From positions 65,726 through 102,151 of the forward strand of contig NW_014577914.1 in the NCBI RefSeq assembly GCF_000485595.1: a DNA stretch of 36,426 nucleotides, in the 5' to 3' direction. Both the position numbers and the translations under genes were made by a program. Below, piece by piece: positions 22,516-32,910 of this stretch; the first letter of the stretch is position 1, and every line of letters begins with the position of its first letter. Origin of the DNA: Priapulus caudatus. Its lineage: Eukaryota; Priapulida; Priapulimorpha; Priapulimorphida; Priapulidae. A model generated the notes under the pieces. That model ran no database searches and was not told the origin of the DNA. It was given only the letters and a program-made list of their open reading frames with translations.

Positions 22516-22732
22516 GAGAGAAGAGAGAGAGGAGAGAGAGAGGGAGGAGGAGAGAGAGAGAGAGATAAGATACCGAAAGACAGCCGAGTGAGATAACAAC
22601 TGACAACGAAGAAGTAATGCAGACTACGATATGCGGCATTAAGCGGCAGCAACCGCTGTGACAAGGTGACGCTTTCCGCACGTACTATTACAAAGCCTAA
22701 CTGAAGAGGAGAACAACTTGCGGCCAGTTAAC
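22290..22732 (+). promoter_or_regulatory. 5' flank of the intact GPCR with GA microsatellite
   Basis: From about 22350 it aligns with the flank of GPCR2 (8920-9228). The GA tract (about 22457-22565) is much longer than in GPCR2. Purine-rich GA tracts near metazoan promoters can bind GAGA-type factors, but binding here is only a possibility. The start codon is in a strong context (A at -3, G at +4: AACATGG). One ambiguous base lies at 22321. Confidence 0.55.
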
Positions 22733-24220
22733 ATGGAGCCACGTAATTACACTGTCCTGGATGATAACGGCACTATAGAACACATCACAAACCACACCAA
22801 CAGTGAAATCCAAGCTTCTCACAATCCGCAGGCTAATGTCGTCGTCGTTCTTTATGGCGCGTTCGTGATTGTGGTTGCGATCACTATCCTCGTGTTAAAT
22901 GCTCTCATAATGGTCGTATACGTCAGGTTCGACTTTCTTAGAACGCAAAGGAACTACTTCATCATTAATCTGGCATGTGCCGATACATTATTTGCGGTCG
23001 TAGCTGGAGCAAATGTATTCTTCAGAGTTTTCGTACATGAGTATCAGAAGACAGAGATAGATTGTGGTATAGTAGTTTTTGTCGCCTACGTCTCAGGTGG
23101 TGCATCAATACTGACGATTGGACTTGCGACGTTGGACCGCTACATAGCTATCGTCCATCCGTTTCGCTACAGCCAGCTGATGACTCCTAGAGCAGCAAAA
23201 TTTATGTTGCTGTGCGTCTGGCTGTATACAACTGGGTGCGGGTCAATAGCCGTGGTTCAGGCGATCACAAGATGGCGACCCGGAATGTTGTGTGTTGTTG
23301 ATATGATAACCAAGAAATGGCTGAACTTGTATGTTTCTATCAGCTACGTGGCCGTGTTGCTGTTCATGACGTACGCCTACATCGTTATAGGTCGGATCAT
23401 GATTGACCACAGCCGACGTGTTGCCGCAGCAACTAATCAAGCGCAGCTTCAACAACTGTCCAGCCTCGCTGGAACGTACAAAGCAGCCAAACTCATCCTG
23501 ACTGTCGTTGGCGTGTCCATCCTATTAATAAGTCCCAACATTTTACACAAGTTTCTGGCGATGTCTATTGCAGAAACACGCCCGCGGGCGCTCAACGCAC
23601 TGCGCCAGATACGAAATGCAGCTTTTTTCGTGAACATGCTTCTGAACCCTATCATGTACTTCATGAAGTATGACGAGTTTAGGGTGGCAATAAGGAAGCT
23701 TCTAGGTAGATACAGAGCGACGGTTGAACCAGCAACAACACACACGTCGCACATCAGAGAAAATTTGGCTCAGGTAGATGGACAAATATCAGAAGCAGAA
23801 GCAGGACAAATGTCACACAGTGAAGGACAAGTGTCACACAGTGGAGGACAAGTGTCATACAATAGAGGAAATGTGTCACACAGTGGAGGACAAGTGTCAC
23901 ACAGTGGAGGACAAGTGTCATACAATAGAGGAAATGTGTCACACAGTGGAGGACAAGTGTCACACAGTGGAGGACAAGTGACACACATACAAGGACAGAT
24001 GACACACAGTGGAGGACAGGTGACACACAGAGAAAGACATGTATCACCCACGGGAGGAGAGGTCTCACACATAGGAGGACAAGTGACACACATAAAAGGA
24101 CAGGTGACACACAGTGGAGAACAGGTGACACACGGAAAAGGACATATGTCACCCACAGGAGGACAGGTCTCACACATAGGAGGACAAGTATCTGGTAAGG
24201 CAGGAGAGCAGACCCCCTAA
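22733..24220 (+). CDS. Rhodopsin-type GPCR with heptad-repeat tail (GPCR3)
   Basis: Intronless 495-residue class A receptor, the only intact gene seen. The extracellular N-terminus has three N-glycosylation sequons (N5, N12, N20). Seven membrane helices follow: TM1 about 36-62; TM2 with NLACAD (D84); C111 before TM3, probably bridged to C187; DRY at 135-137 followed by IAIVHPFRY; W163 in TM4; TM5 about 196-222; TM6 with LISPN but without the usual CWxP; TM7 with NPIMY (305-309) and a helix 8 (KYDEFRVAIRKLL). The tail, about 350-490, is some 20 heptads of the form GQVSHSG, long for a class A tail. ATG 22733 was chosen over the upstream in-frame TTG because it matches GPCR2. The role is presumably plasma-membrane ligand sensing through G proteins. 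The ligand is unknown; the ICL2 style is amine/MECO-like. Confidence 0.93.
   Translation: MEPRNYTVLDDNGTIEHITNHTNSEIQASHNPQANVVVVLYGAFVIVVAITILVLNALIMVVYVRFDFLRTQRNYFIINLACADTLFAVVAGANVFFRVFVHEYQKTEIDCGIVVFVAYVSGGASILTIGLATLDRYIAIVHPFRYSQLMTPRAAKFMLLCVWLYTTGCGSIAVVQAITRWRPGMLCVVDMITKKWLNLYVSISYVAVLLFMTYAYIVIGRIMIDHSRRVAAATNQAQLQQLSSLAGTYKAAKLILTVVGVSILLISPNILHKFLAMSIAETRPRALNALRQIRNAAFFVNMLLNPIMYFMKYDEFRVAIRKLLGRYRATVEPATTHTSHIRENLAQVDGQISEAEAGQMSHSEGQVSHSGGQVSYNRGNVSHSGGQVSHSGGQVSYNRGNVSHSGGQVSHSGGQVTHIQGQMTHSGGQVTHRERHVSPTGGEVSHIGGQVTHIKGQVTHSGEQVTHGKGHMSPTGGQVSHIGGQVSGKAGEQTP
23783..24205 (+). repeat. 21-bp coding minisatellite in the GPCR tail
   Basis: In-frame 21-bp units encode GQV-S/T-H-x-x heptads. 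Two copies of a 63-bp higher-order unit (23846-23908 and 23909-23971) are identical, indicating recent expansion. Later units vary (GQVTHIK, RHVSPTG, GHMSPTG). Nearly every unit keeps Ser or Thr at position four, giving a dense row of possible phosphorylation sites. Because the period is a multiple of three, five other frames also stay open here. Confidence 0.95.
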
Positions 24221-24324
24221 AGAGAAGAGATTCTAGACGGAGAAGTCGCGAGGCTAGATGGAGTCGAGACTATGTGTGAAATGGAAGGATAGGAGATAGA
24301 TAGAGCAACGTAGGGAACAAACAC
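24221..24324 (+). other. Presumed start of GPCR3 3' UTR
   Basis: Purine-rich sequence after the TAA stop. No AATAAA poly(A) signal was found between the stop and the CA/CACG microsatellite that follows, so the transcript end is unknown. Confidence 0.35.
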
Positions 24325-24343
24325 ACACGCACGGACACACACA

Positions 24344-24421
<78 letters not shown>
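24325..24421. repeat. CACG then CA microsatellite
   Basis: ACACACGCACGG, then about eight GCAC units, then about 25 CA units. It is the complement of the GTGC/TG pattern at the window start, so in composition it is an inverted counterpart. Cysteine/valine-rich minus-strand ORFs across it are artefacts. Confidence 0.95.
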
Positions 24422-24425
<4 letters not shown>

Positions 24426-25010
24426 AGCAGAAGCTTGAAGCAAGAAGACAGATGATAGGCAGAGCTGGTGTGGTGACAAGTGTGGGGGAGGCGGACAGAT
24501 GCACTAGAGTGTGTGAGTGAACCATATAGAATAGGAACACGTAACCGGTAGAGGAATGCAGATAACATACGCAGTATGGCATATGCCTTACAGAGGTGAT
24601 TTGTTACATACGCACAGTGGGAGATCTTAGACTCTAGGAGAGATGGGTCAAGTATGGAACCACATCCATCGAACACATGAATCCGTGTATGGTCTGATGT
24701 TAGTGATTAGCATGTATGATGCTGGTTTATTCCCGGTTGGCCTACTCCCATTCAACCATGATGCTGCCTTGCGCAAATACACAATAGATAGGAATTGTAT
24801 CGCTCATATTACGTACCTGTGTATCTGTGCACAATGACGCGCGTGTGGCAACATTGCGTGCTGTCAATAAGTATACGAACAGCGACCGAGTAGAATTATT
24901 GAACGATATAAAGCAAAACAAAACATAAAAACATTGACAGCAAATTGAATTCGTATTCATTTACAATAATTTTATTATTGAAACGACGTAGGTGCATGTG
25001 TGCGGTGTTC
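24422..25010. other. Unassigned intergenic DNA
   Basis: No recognised gene or repeat. ORFs of 64-84 codons in several frames have no conserved features. Confidence 0.4.
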
Positions 25011-25405
25011 AACGAACAATGTAGAACGTGCAACGTACAGCGAACAATGTTGAACGTGCAACGTACAACGAACAATGTTGAACGTGCAACGTACAACGAA
25101 CAATGTACCACGCGCATCGTACGTACAACGAGCAATGTAGAACGTGTAACGTACATCAAACAATATAGAAAGGGAAACAAACAATGTAAGATGTACAACG
25201 TACAACGAACAATATAAAGCAAAAAAGAAACAATGAACAACGCTGAACGTGCAACGAACAACGTAGAGCGTGAAACGTACAGCGGACAATTTAGAACGGG
25301 AAACGTTTCACGAACAATGTACAGCGTACAAGAACAAACAATATACAACGTGCTACTACCGACAAACAATGTAGAACGTGCCACGTACAAAGTGCACGAG
25401 GAAGT
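25011..25405. repeat. 28-bp minisatellite
   Basis: Tandem units of AACGAACAATGTTGAACGTG followed by CAACGTAC. The AACGAACAAT-type word recurs at 25011, 25039 and 25067, exactly 28 bases apart, then with increasing divergence and missing pieces to about 25405. It is not a CRISPR array: there are no unique spacers and this is a eukaryotic context. The 164-codon minus-strand ORF (24896-25390) is a read-through of the repeat. Confidence 0.9.
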
Positions 25406-25758
25406 ACCGCGAACAACTACCAGTGTGTGGAGCGGGAGATGTGCAGCACAGAACGGACAAAGAAGGACGTGAACTCATGGGGCACCTATCGCTGACGCTG
25501 ACCATGCGGAAGAGCACTGCCGCTGCATGATACTCAGGTAATATCAAGAGCTAATAACACCTCTTAGTACGTTATAATTAGCTCTTGGTAATATGGGTAA
25601 ATGTTTGTCAATATCTGACATACACTGTCTACCAATAGCTGACATTAATTCCTTTATCCTGCGCCAATCTATGGTAGCAACTCCCTTAGTCGTTGACAGA
25701 TTCTGGCACCACTCTAAAAACTATGAAAACGTACAGCTACCCGTGTCTGAGTTGAGTC
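25406..25758. other. Spacer with a 10-bp perfect foldback
   Basis: AAGAGCTAAT (25546-25555) faces ATTAGCTCTT (25577-25586), with extra similarity outside (GGTAATAT on both sides, in direct orientation). No gene is recognised between the minisatellite and the LINE tail. Confidence 0.5.
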
Positions 25759-27485
25759 TATTATTATTATTATTATTGTTATTGTTTCCAAAGTGGGTCA
25801 CGGCATTAGCCGGTGGCTTCTGGGTTGGCCGTGTCCCAACCTGGAACATTTTTCGCAGGATGTGTGCTGTTCCCAGTAGTGCGATTTCCTGCACTTCTTG
25901 GGCAGTGTGGTGACCAGGGCGTTCCTTATAGGTTCTTCTCAAGACCATTCTTTATAGAGCCAAGGGCTCCAGCCACTGCTGGCACGATTCTCGTCTTAGT
26001 AGTCTACATACTGCTAACTTCGATCTCCAGATTTTTGTACTTGGTGAGTTTGTCTCTCTCCTCTGATGTTAGTATCATCTGGTACGGCAACGTCAATTAG
26101 CAGGCATCGTTTTTCTTTCTTGTTGTAGAGCACTATATCAGGGCAGTTAGCAGGTATATATCGTACGACCTGTCTGCATGGTTCACTGCCATATCCCACA
26201 TTATGGTAGTATCTCCGATGTTAGTAACTGGTCTCGGAGTTACGGGTGTACGTTCATGCTCACCAAGTTCACTGCAGATTGACCAGTGCAGATAGCTGGC
26301 TACCTTATTATGGCGGTTTATGTACTCGGTTGGGCTCGCAGCACTATGCATCCGGCGGATGATGGCGCACTGATAGTCTCTTCTGTCTTGCTGCACATTC
26401 TGCACTGCTGTTGACCTGCTTCGCTTGAGGATGTTGCTGTTGGATGCGATCTGGGTGCTTGATGTGCTTGGTCCTGCGGCTGCCCCAATGCAATTTTCAG
26501 GGCTTGGCTCCCTCCCCTTGAAGCCGGGAAACATCAGCAGGAAAACGCTTGCCCAATCCTTGTTGACACATGCCTGCTCGAGGCCCTTGTATATATTGCT
26601 CCATGCAAAGGCTTGTTCTTCAATACCTCTGTTCTTCTCTGCTTTCCATATTGGCCTTCAGTCTCTGCCCTCCAAAAATCAAGCGATTGGCCTGGCCTGG
26701 GCTTGATGCAGACAAGTATTTTGCGCTTGCATTTCTTAGCCTCACGTAAAAGGAGCGTGCTTTTTACTTTTCCAGTACTGCTTATGAATTTTAATAAGTT
26801 TTTGTAAAATTTGCTCTTCACTTTAAGCTCGATGTAGTTGCTTAGACCTACAGTGGGCAGTGTTGTATGCAGACATTCCCAGTTCAATGAGTCCTTACGA
26901 CCACCATTTTTGCCTCCTTGATGTACAGTCCTGTACGGCTGCCGTTTAAGTGATTGTGCAGCCCGCGATGGTTAGCGAGCTTTCTTGTCTTGCCGATCCA
27001 TTCCTTCTAATATCTGATTCGCAAACAGTTGATTACTCGAACCTGTACACGGGGACGGAACCTCCGAATCCGAGCTCACACTGACCTAGACCGGCACTAG
27101 TCACAGATAGTGCACCAGGTGCTATTGATCGCTGTTTACTTGTTTTTTTGAGCAAGGCGCTGCAAGACTTTGAGAAGTTAGCGAACCCGTACTACGTCGC
27201 ATAGTACTTCGCTTTAGCCCCAATGTTTCTCCTTCATCTTTTGCACGCTGAATACCATCACTTTCGATCAACACCAGATATTTAGTAGGCCATCGCGTGG
27301 GCGTCGCTTCAGAGTTTCGGAGGGCTGTCTCCTGTAATTCCAAGCTCTGTATTTTCGATTTATACTTAGCTTCCACCTTTTAAGAGGCTGTGGTTGCACA
27401 CGTGTTTTCTCAAGTCCGGAACTCCATTTATTTATGTCATTAACTGAATTGCATTTGACCTGTTTACCAAGGCTCTTCTCAAGCT
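25759..27485 (-). mobile_element. LINE 3' half with AAT tail, degenerate
   Basis: Read on the minus strand. About 27370-26860 matches the fragment at 15706-16069 (ESDGIQ, INSLALPV and GRGLIEL regions) but is full of indels. Then come recognisable C-terminal parts: HWSICSELGE, VTNIGDTTIMWDMAVN, CPDIVLYNKKEKRCLLIDVA (26100 region), and EVQEIALLGTAHILRKM (about 25850). A short (AAT)n tail at 25759-25786 marks the 3' end. The PD followed after 14 residues by D resembles the PD-D/E-K core of the restriction-like endonuclease of R2-type elements. Frameshifts break the frame several times. A 60-base insertion lies near 27060-27120. Confidence 0.85.
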
Positions 27486-27699
27486 TCATATTTCGTTCTT
27501 GTCACTCCTCCGCTGAAACCCAGTTTAAGACCGTCAATCTATGTAGCCAACAGGCTGGTCTGAATGTGTTGTGTGTTTATCGCATTGTATAATCTCTAGA
27601 CCCTGTCTAATTCAGCTGTTCAGTCTGTTGCGTAAGCCGGCGAGTCGATGTTAGTGCTCAAGCAGCAAGAATTAGCAAAGGGAGGATGAGTTCATTATA
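27486..27699. other. Unassigned sequence upstream of the LINE fragment
   Basis: Could be further, unrecognised 5' LINE sequence or host DNA. No motif is visible. Confidence 0.35.
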
Positions 27700-28185
27700 T
27701 GTTATTACCTCCGCCAAATGGACGGGTTGCTGCGAGGTTATGTTTTCACCGGCGGTGTGTTTTGCTTCGGCGAGTGTTTTTGGTTTGTGGGTTTGTGTAC
27801 AGTCCTAACTGTAAAAAGTTTATGTGACAGCCATTGGTCATTACATTTTCAGGATAGCGTTACAAAGAAATCGTCTCTAACTCTTAGAACCATTGATTAG
27901 ATTTTGGTGGCTGAATCCGGAGTCCAATTTAATTAATTAATAAATAAATAATAATTTTTCAGGATTTAGCGTCACGAAAATGGGGTAACTTATGAATTGA
28001 TTATCATTTTGCGGTGCGCGTGATCCGGATGCCAATAAATAAATTTATTAATTAACTTTATTTATTAAATTTTCAGGATAAGGTCAGAAATTGGCGGATG
28101 ACTAATTTAGAACAGTTAATTACATTTTCGGTGCGTTTATCCGGATCCAATTAATTATTTCATATTAATTAATTAAATTTTTTCA
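27700..28185. repeat. Dispersed repeat plus ~95-bp tandem units (start of F block)
   Basis: CCTCCGCCAAATGGACGGG, GAGGTTATGTTTTCACCGGC and GGTGG-TGATCCGGATCC-type words are familiar to me from interspersed repeats in many metazoan genomes (recollection, not a database result). From about 27887 a unit containing TTTTCAGGATAGG, AATGGGGTAACTTA, ATTACATTTT, GATCCGGATCCAATTAATT occurs about three times with indels. The same unit occurs about twice at 35030-35235. Confidence 0.65.
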
Positions 28186-29735
28186 CAGCTCAGAGAATTT
28201 CAGCTGCTTCTTGGCCGGGAAGAAGGTCTGCGCTTCTCGAGTGCTCTAGTTTGTCTATTATTTTATTATTAAATCTTTATGCATATAATTCAAATACAAA
28301 TACATGTAATGTCAACAACAATCTGTTACATGTGACGATCTAATACTGTCGAGGAAAAGATGTTTTTGTATACAAATATAAGTGTGTGGTATTTCAGTTA
28401 AAGGTTATTCTAATTGGAGTGCACTTTTTAGTCGTTTCTTCTAATCAATTCTTAAGTAGCTGCACGCATGCTTTGATTTCTATATTGATTGTAGCATTTT
28501 GTGTGCGCAATATTTATATTTATATATCTGCTAAGATCCTCTTTATTACACGCTATATATTACTTGTATTACACTCCCAACTTCATAACTAACATACCCA
28601 ACTTAAATCCTTTGAATTCTGAATGGCAATTGTTACCGTGTGAAATACTCATGATCTTCTATATTTGCGCCGTCGAGTGTATATGTAATTATGTAGGGCT
28701 TTTGTATGCCCTAGTATGTACTGCCAGGAAATTTTATTTGGGGCCATTAGGTGTAGAAATTACGTCGGTTATATACGATAAAGACTATGCCGCGGGAAGA
28801 AGGCGTCGTAAGTAAGAAAAAGCCAGCGCCGCAATGAAGAGCGCTGCGCTCACAGAGCAGCATAACGGGTTTATGTGCTGAAAACAGGCCAGGTAGTATT
28901 GACCAAGACAGATGGGACGTCGAGGCAGTTCGAAGTTGCTAGTTACGAGCAAGTAGAGATAAGCGGCTTCACGGAGAAGCGAGTCGGGCAGTGTTCAGAG
29001 AATGAGGCGGACGTACATGAGCTCGAGTAAAAGTGAGCAGAGAGAGATCGAGCGGATGATAATGCTGGAAAGTGCTATGTGGTTTTAACAGGCGTTATAG
29101 CAGTGAATATAAAGTCGTAAATTGTTATACAAATAAACAAAAAACGTGTTACAAATCATTGGTCATGCGCCTGGCTCGTATTAGTAATTAACAGCGGAAA
29201 AGCGGTTATGTGAGAAAATCCTGCAACAGAGCACTGCGCCATTACAGACCACATTTAAAATAGTGTTCTCAGACTGTGATCGGTCGTGGGCGGTCTGGGG
29301 CGATGTCGTCTAGGATTTACTTTGCTAGCTACACACAGTTAGCCCGTGCAAATCCATACGCGCATTGCGTGTTTCTGAAAGTGGTGGTAAATATGCCATG
29401 TATAATGGCTCAATAACTATCATATCATGTAAAAGTTTTATAGCTTGCAAGATAACAGAGTCCGCTCACACAAAATGAAGATTTCCAATTGAGTTTTTCT
29501 CGTGGGCACGCCATAAAGTAGGACGGCTGTGCCTGGATGGTACTTTCTTTATCTTTACATTAAATATTTTGCACCTTTTATTCCAGTTCGCCCCAATAAG
29601 TATTTGTATAATTTCACTAATAATTTGCATAAAAACTTCACTAAAATAATGCCAGAATAATCTCAAGCGGATCTACTAGAATTTCGTAATAAATATATGC
29701 CTGAGCAAATATTTGAAAGTCAGCGGCTAACGAAT
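28186..29735. repeat. F block, noisy full copy
   Basis: Co-linear with 35236-36058 in its first half (GAGTGCTCTAGTTTGT, GCATATAATTCAAATACAAA, AGAAAAGATGTTTTTGTATA, GTCGTAAATT) and with 10495-11221 in its second half. Compared with both it carries very frequent single-base insertions, for example GGCCGGGAAGAAGGTCTGCG against GGCGGAGGTCTGC. The left arm of the 11222 palindrome follows at 29736. No gene is supported. Confidence 0.8.
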
Positions 29736-30164
29736 GATAGGCGTTCTCTAACGCCCTATTTATATTATATATTATATATATAATGTTTGTGTGTTGGTAC
29801 GTGTGTGTGTCGCTGTGCTTCCTGTGTGTGTGTGTGTGTGTGAGTGCGAGGAGATGTTGTTGTGTGTGTGCTGTTTGTGTCACTTGTGGTTGTTGTGTGG
29901 TGGTGTGTGCCTAGCAAGGCGTCTAGGGGTTTGTGTGTGTAGGTCCGATTACGGCTGCTTTCCACGACTATCCTAGTGTGACGGCCTGTGGTGCTTTGGA
30001 GACCTTGTGTGTGGCCCTGTGCGTCGCGTGCGTGCCCCGTGCGTTGCGTGCGTGCCGTGCCGTGCCCTTCTTCCGTGTGTAGTGTGTGTCGTGTGTGTGT
30101 GTCCCCTGTGTGTGTGTGTGTGTGTGTAGGGTGTGTGTGTTGTGTGGTTGTGTGTGCTGTGTGT
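29736..30164. repeat. Half palindrome and interrupted TG-rich tract
   Basis: GATAGGCGTTCT left arm, TATATA stretch, then TG-rich DNA with many interruptions (CGTGCGTGCC and similar) running into the start of long block E. The ORFs of 60-145 codons here are repeat read-through in both strands. Confidence 0.85.
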
Positions 30165-31154
30165 ATTTTCTGGAAGGGATCGAGATCATGTCTGGCCCCC
30201 AAAAATCACGAAGCCAGCTGATATCGACGACTGACGATAAAAATCGTTCGTCACGCTAATGGTAATTACGGCCATATCAGTCCTCACACTTATACCCCAT
30301 CAGACATCCATTACAATGGTTTGCCAACATGGAATGCTGTTTTAGCCATCCAACGTGTATATATGCGCAACACGCGTGTGCTGGCCGGTATACGTGCGTT
30401 TAATTTTTCGAGAATCCTGCTGATACAACCCATAGAAACCACTATAGAGACACTAATAGTCCTAACTAGTAGCCTATATTATTTTCTACGCAATACTCCA
30501 GGACGATGATGTTCCGTGACGGCAAACATCCAAATAAGTTAACGAAACTGCATGGTCGTAATAAGTTTTTGATGTTTATTTGTACTTGCTAGGCGTACAG
30601 GCGTTTTTTTTGCATTGAATAAGTACGTTCTGTGAGGGCACAGTTTTTTCACTGACCATTAGATTACGAGAAATTGCAGCCCAGTATACAATACGTCTCT
30701 TATACCTATTGCTTTCAAAACACACACAAAATTAATCTTTTTCTATTTACGTAGATGCTGGTTCGCTGTGCTGGCTGCCATGTAGCGGCCTATTATTTTT
30801 CTGTGTAGGAAAGCATTCTGACGCGTCACCCTTCAGCCAAAGTCGAGCACATACGAAAGTTTGAAAGGATTGCAGTAATCTGATCTCAAGTTTAAAAGGG
30901 CATTTTAAATGATTCATTTCAACCAAGGAAATGTTACAAATTAAAGTATTTCCTACTTACCCCAGCATTTTGAACTTTGCTCAGCAAAATTGCAATCATT
31001 TCAACCATTTCTTTCGAAAGCTTATCTGCAGAGCATACACGCCGGTTGCCCCCCAGTAACATCCCGGTTAGTCTACTCCCACTTTGTCTACTTGCTATTC
31101 ATCTAATCTCAGTAATTAGTCGAAAAATAGTCTCAGCAGGTCAGTTTTTTCCAC

Positions 31155-31450
31155 GGTACAACGGAAGACAGCGAGACACAGGTAGGCGTCCAAAGCCAAT
31201 ATGCGTTATGAAAAACTGAGCGCGACCGGTAAGAGGCAAAGAGGTTGCAGAAGCATTAGAAGTATGTAACATAGAGTAGGTCGCAAGCACATTGCAGATT
31301 AGGAGAAGGTACTGCGGCCACCGCTGCAGGTAGCAAACAGCTGCTTCTCGTGGAGAAAGAGACAGCCTGGCGATTAAAGAGAGAGAGGTGACAGATGGAG
31401 AATACGAGCACGTGTTGTAACTGCAGATGCGATTACTTGACAGACTGATA
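31155..31450 (+). pseudogene. GPCR C-tail-like segment in copy E, disrupted
   Basis: Counterpart of 12308-12586. GCAGAAGCATTAGAAG and GGCGATTAAAGAGAGAGAGG are preserved, but many inserted bases break the frame. The indels resemble sequencing error, so the true state is unknown. Confidence 0.35.
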
Positions 31451-32851
31451 AGCGACAGACCCAATATAGCCAGTGACAATAGGCGAAGTACAGATTACGG
31501 GCAAAATAAGTGAAAAAAATAAATACGTTGCCAGCAGATGTCGCAGTCCAAAAACATATAAGGGTTAAGCACAGACCAAAAGTTGTAGGAACATCTATCA
31601 AACGCCGTTGAATGCAGTGTTTGTCAACGCGGTAGTGTATGTTTAGCTATATCGTACGATGTATGTCATGGTATCGTGTGTGGTAGGAGCGCGCTGATGG
31701 GCTTTTGTCGATGAATTGACAGAGCCAATATATTGTTTGCAAGCAAAAAAATTTCCTACCGTATTTTACTTCTGACGTATTGCGTCCGCGATCTGGCTCG
31801 TGTTTATTCGTCTTTACTTGGACTTATACAGCTTATTCGATGGAATCATTATTGTGAAACGGCTTTCTATGCCGTCTTTCTGCTGTTTGTACCTCGTTAT
31901 CGCTAAACGAGCGTTGCACTTGCCTTTATTTTGCTATTATTGTTTGTCTATAACTGATATCAAATTGGGGTCCACACGTAGTAGCATGGTAATCATAGAA
32001 GCTCATTGCTGATCCTGTGTGCATCACGGCCCTCTATATATACTCCGGTTCATTTGAGCGCGACATCGCAATCGCTGCCGACTGTGGACATTGTATTCGA
32101 AGCAAGTGAGATCACGTAGCCCTCACTCTAAGGCATTTGCTCACTGCCTTGCTCACTGTGAGCACAAAGCATTCTGCTGCCACTTATGCCAGACAGCCTG
32201 AGTAGGCGTTGCTCGCCAACCACGCAGCCACGCGTGTTACCCGCTAAATCTGCGCCTATTTGTTACTTACCGCATGTGCTGTCTGCGAAAAAAACAAATT
32301 TTGTTGCCTGTTCGGCTGCCTCTAAATTTTTCAATTTACCGTATCCACATCATTATGTGCCATTATTATCGCTTGTTCAATTTGTTGTTATTGCCGCCTC
32401 TAATCTGGAGACTCTAAAAGGTATATGTGCTTCTTGTGGGGACTTGCTACTACTTGCTTAAATTTGCCTCGATTATACGCATATCTCTACTTTTACATCT
32501 GGGGCTTCTCGTGATATCTTATATAGTGTTGTTCAAGCGACCACACTTCTGAATTTAGAGCACAACTGCCAGCTACGTCTCCCTGCATTCGTTCTCCATC
32601 GTAGTGTAAAATCCACTTACGCGTACCTATTCGTAAAAATCCGTTATTGTTAATTGCGTTATTAAAAAAAACATTGAGTTTGTGTTTCATTACGCACTAG
32701 TGTCAAAGTGACTGAGCGGCATGCGCCATCTGTGGAACATTGTATTACTGCGCATTCATATTTTTTAACTTATCAGGCTGAGTCGTAGCCCATCACGCCC
32801 AGCTGCCTTCGTCTGGTCTCCACGCACCGGCGGGGGGACCACTCATCCGGC

Positions 32852-32910
32852 GTTAATAAGGACAAATTGTCATTGTAATGTCATTATTGAACAATTTGTG
32901 TATTATTAAC
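32852..32910. repeat. Inverted repeat in the long block (copy E)
   Basis: GTTAATAAGGACAAATTGTC faces CAATTTGTGTATTATTAAC. Same hairpin as at 13715, with inserted bases in the right arm. Confidence 0.7.

Noticed and set aside
22376-22681. Serine/leucine-rich minus-strand ORFs
   Set aside because: Translation of the GA microsatellite in the receptor 5' flank.
22718-22732. Upstream in-frame start of the receptor at 22718
   Set aside because: The codon is TTG. The ATG at 22733 has a strong context and matches the start of the paralogue at 9229.
23754-24177. Minus-strand ORFs of 135 and 139 codons, and a plus-strand ORF at 23778, over the receptor tail
   Set aside because: They are alternate frames of the 21-bp minisatellite; a period divisible by three keeps every frame open. 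The plus frame continuing the receptor is the real one.
24896-25390. 164-codon minus-strand ORF rich in LYVVRCTLF-like repeats
   Set aside because: Translation of the 28-bp minisatellite; composition and periodicity follow the DNA repeat, with no domain.
25011-25405. Possible CRISPR array
   Set aside because: Units are contiguous 28-bp tandem repeats without spacers, and the context is eukaryotic.
29765-30202. 145-codon threonine/histidine-rich minus-strand ORF
   Set aside because: Read-through of the TG-rich microsatellite.
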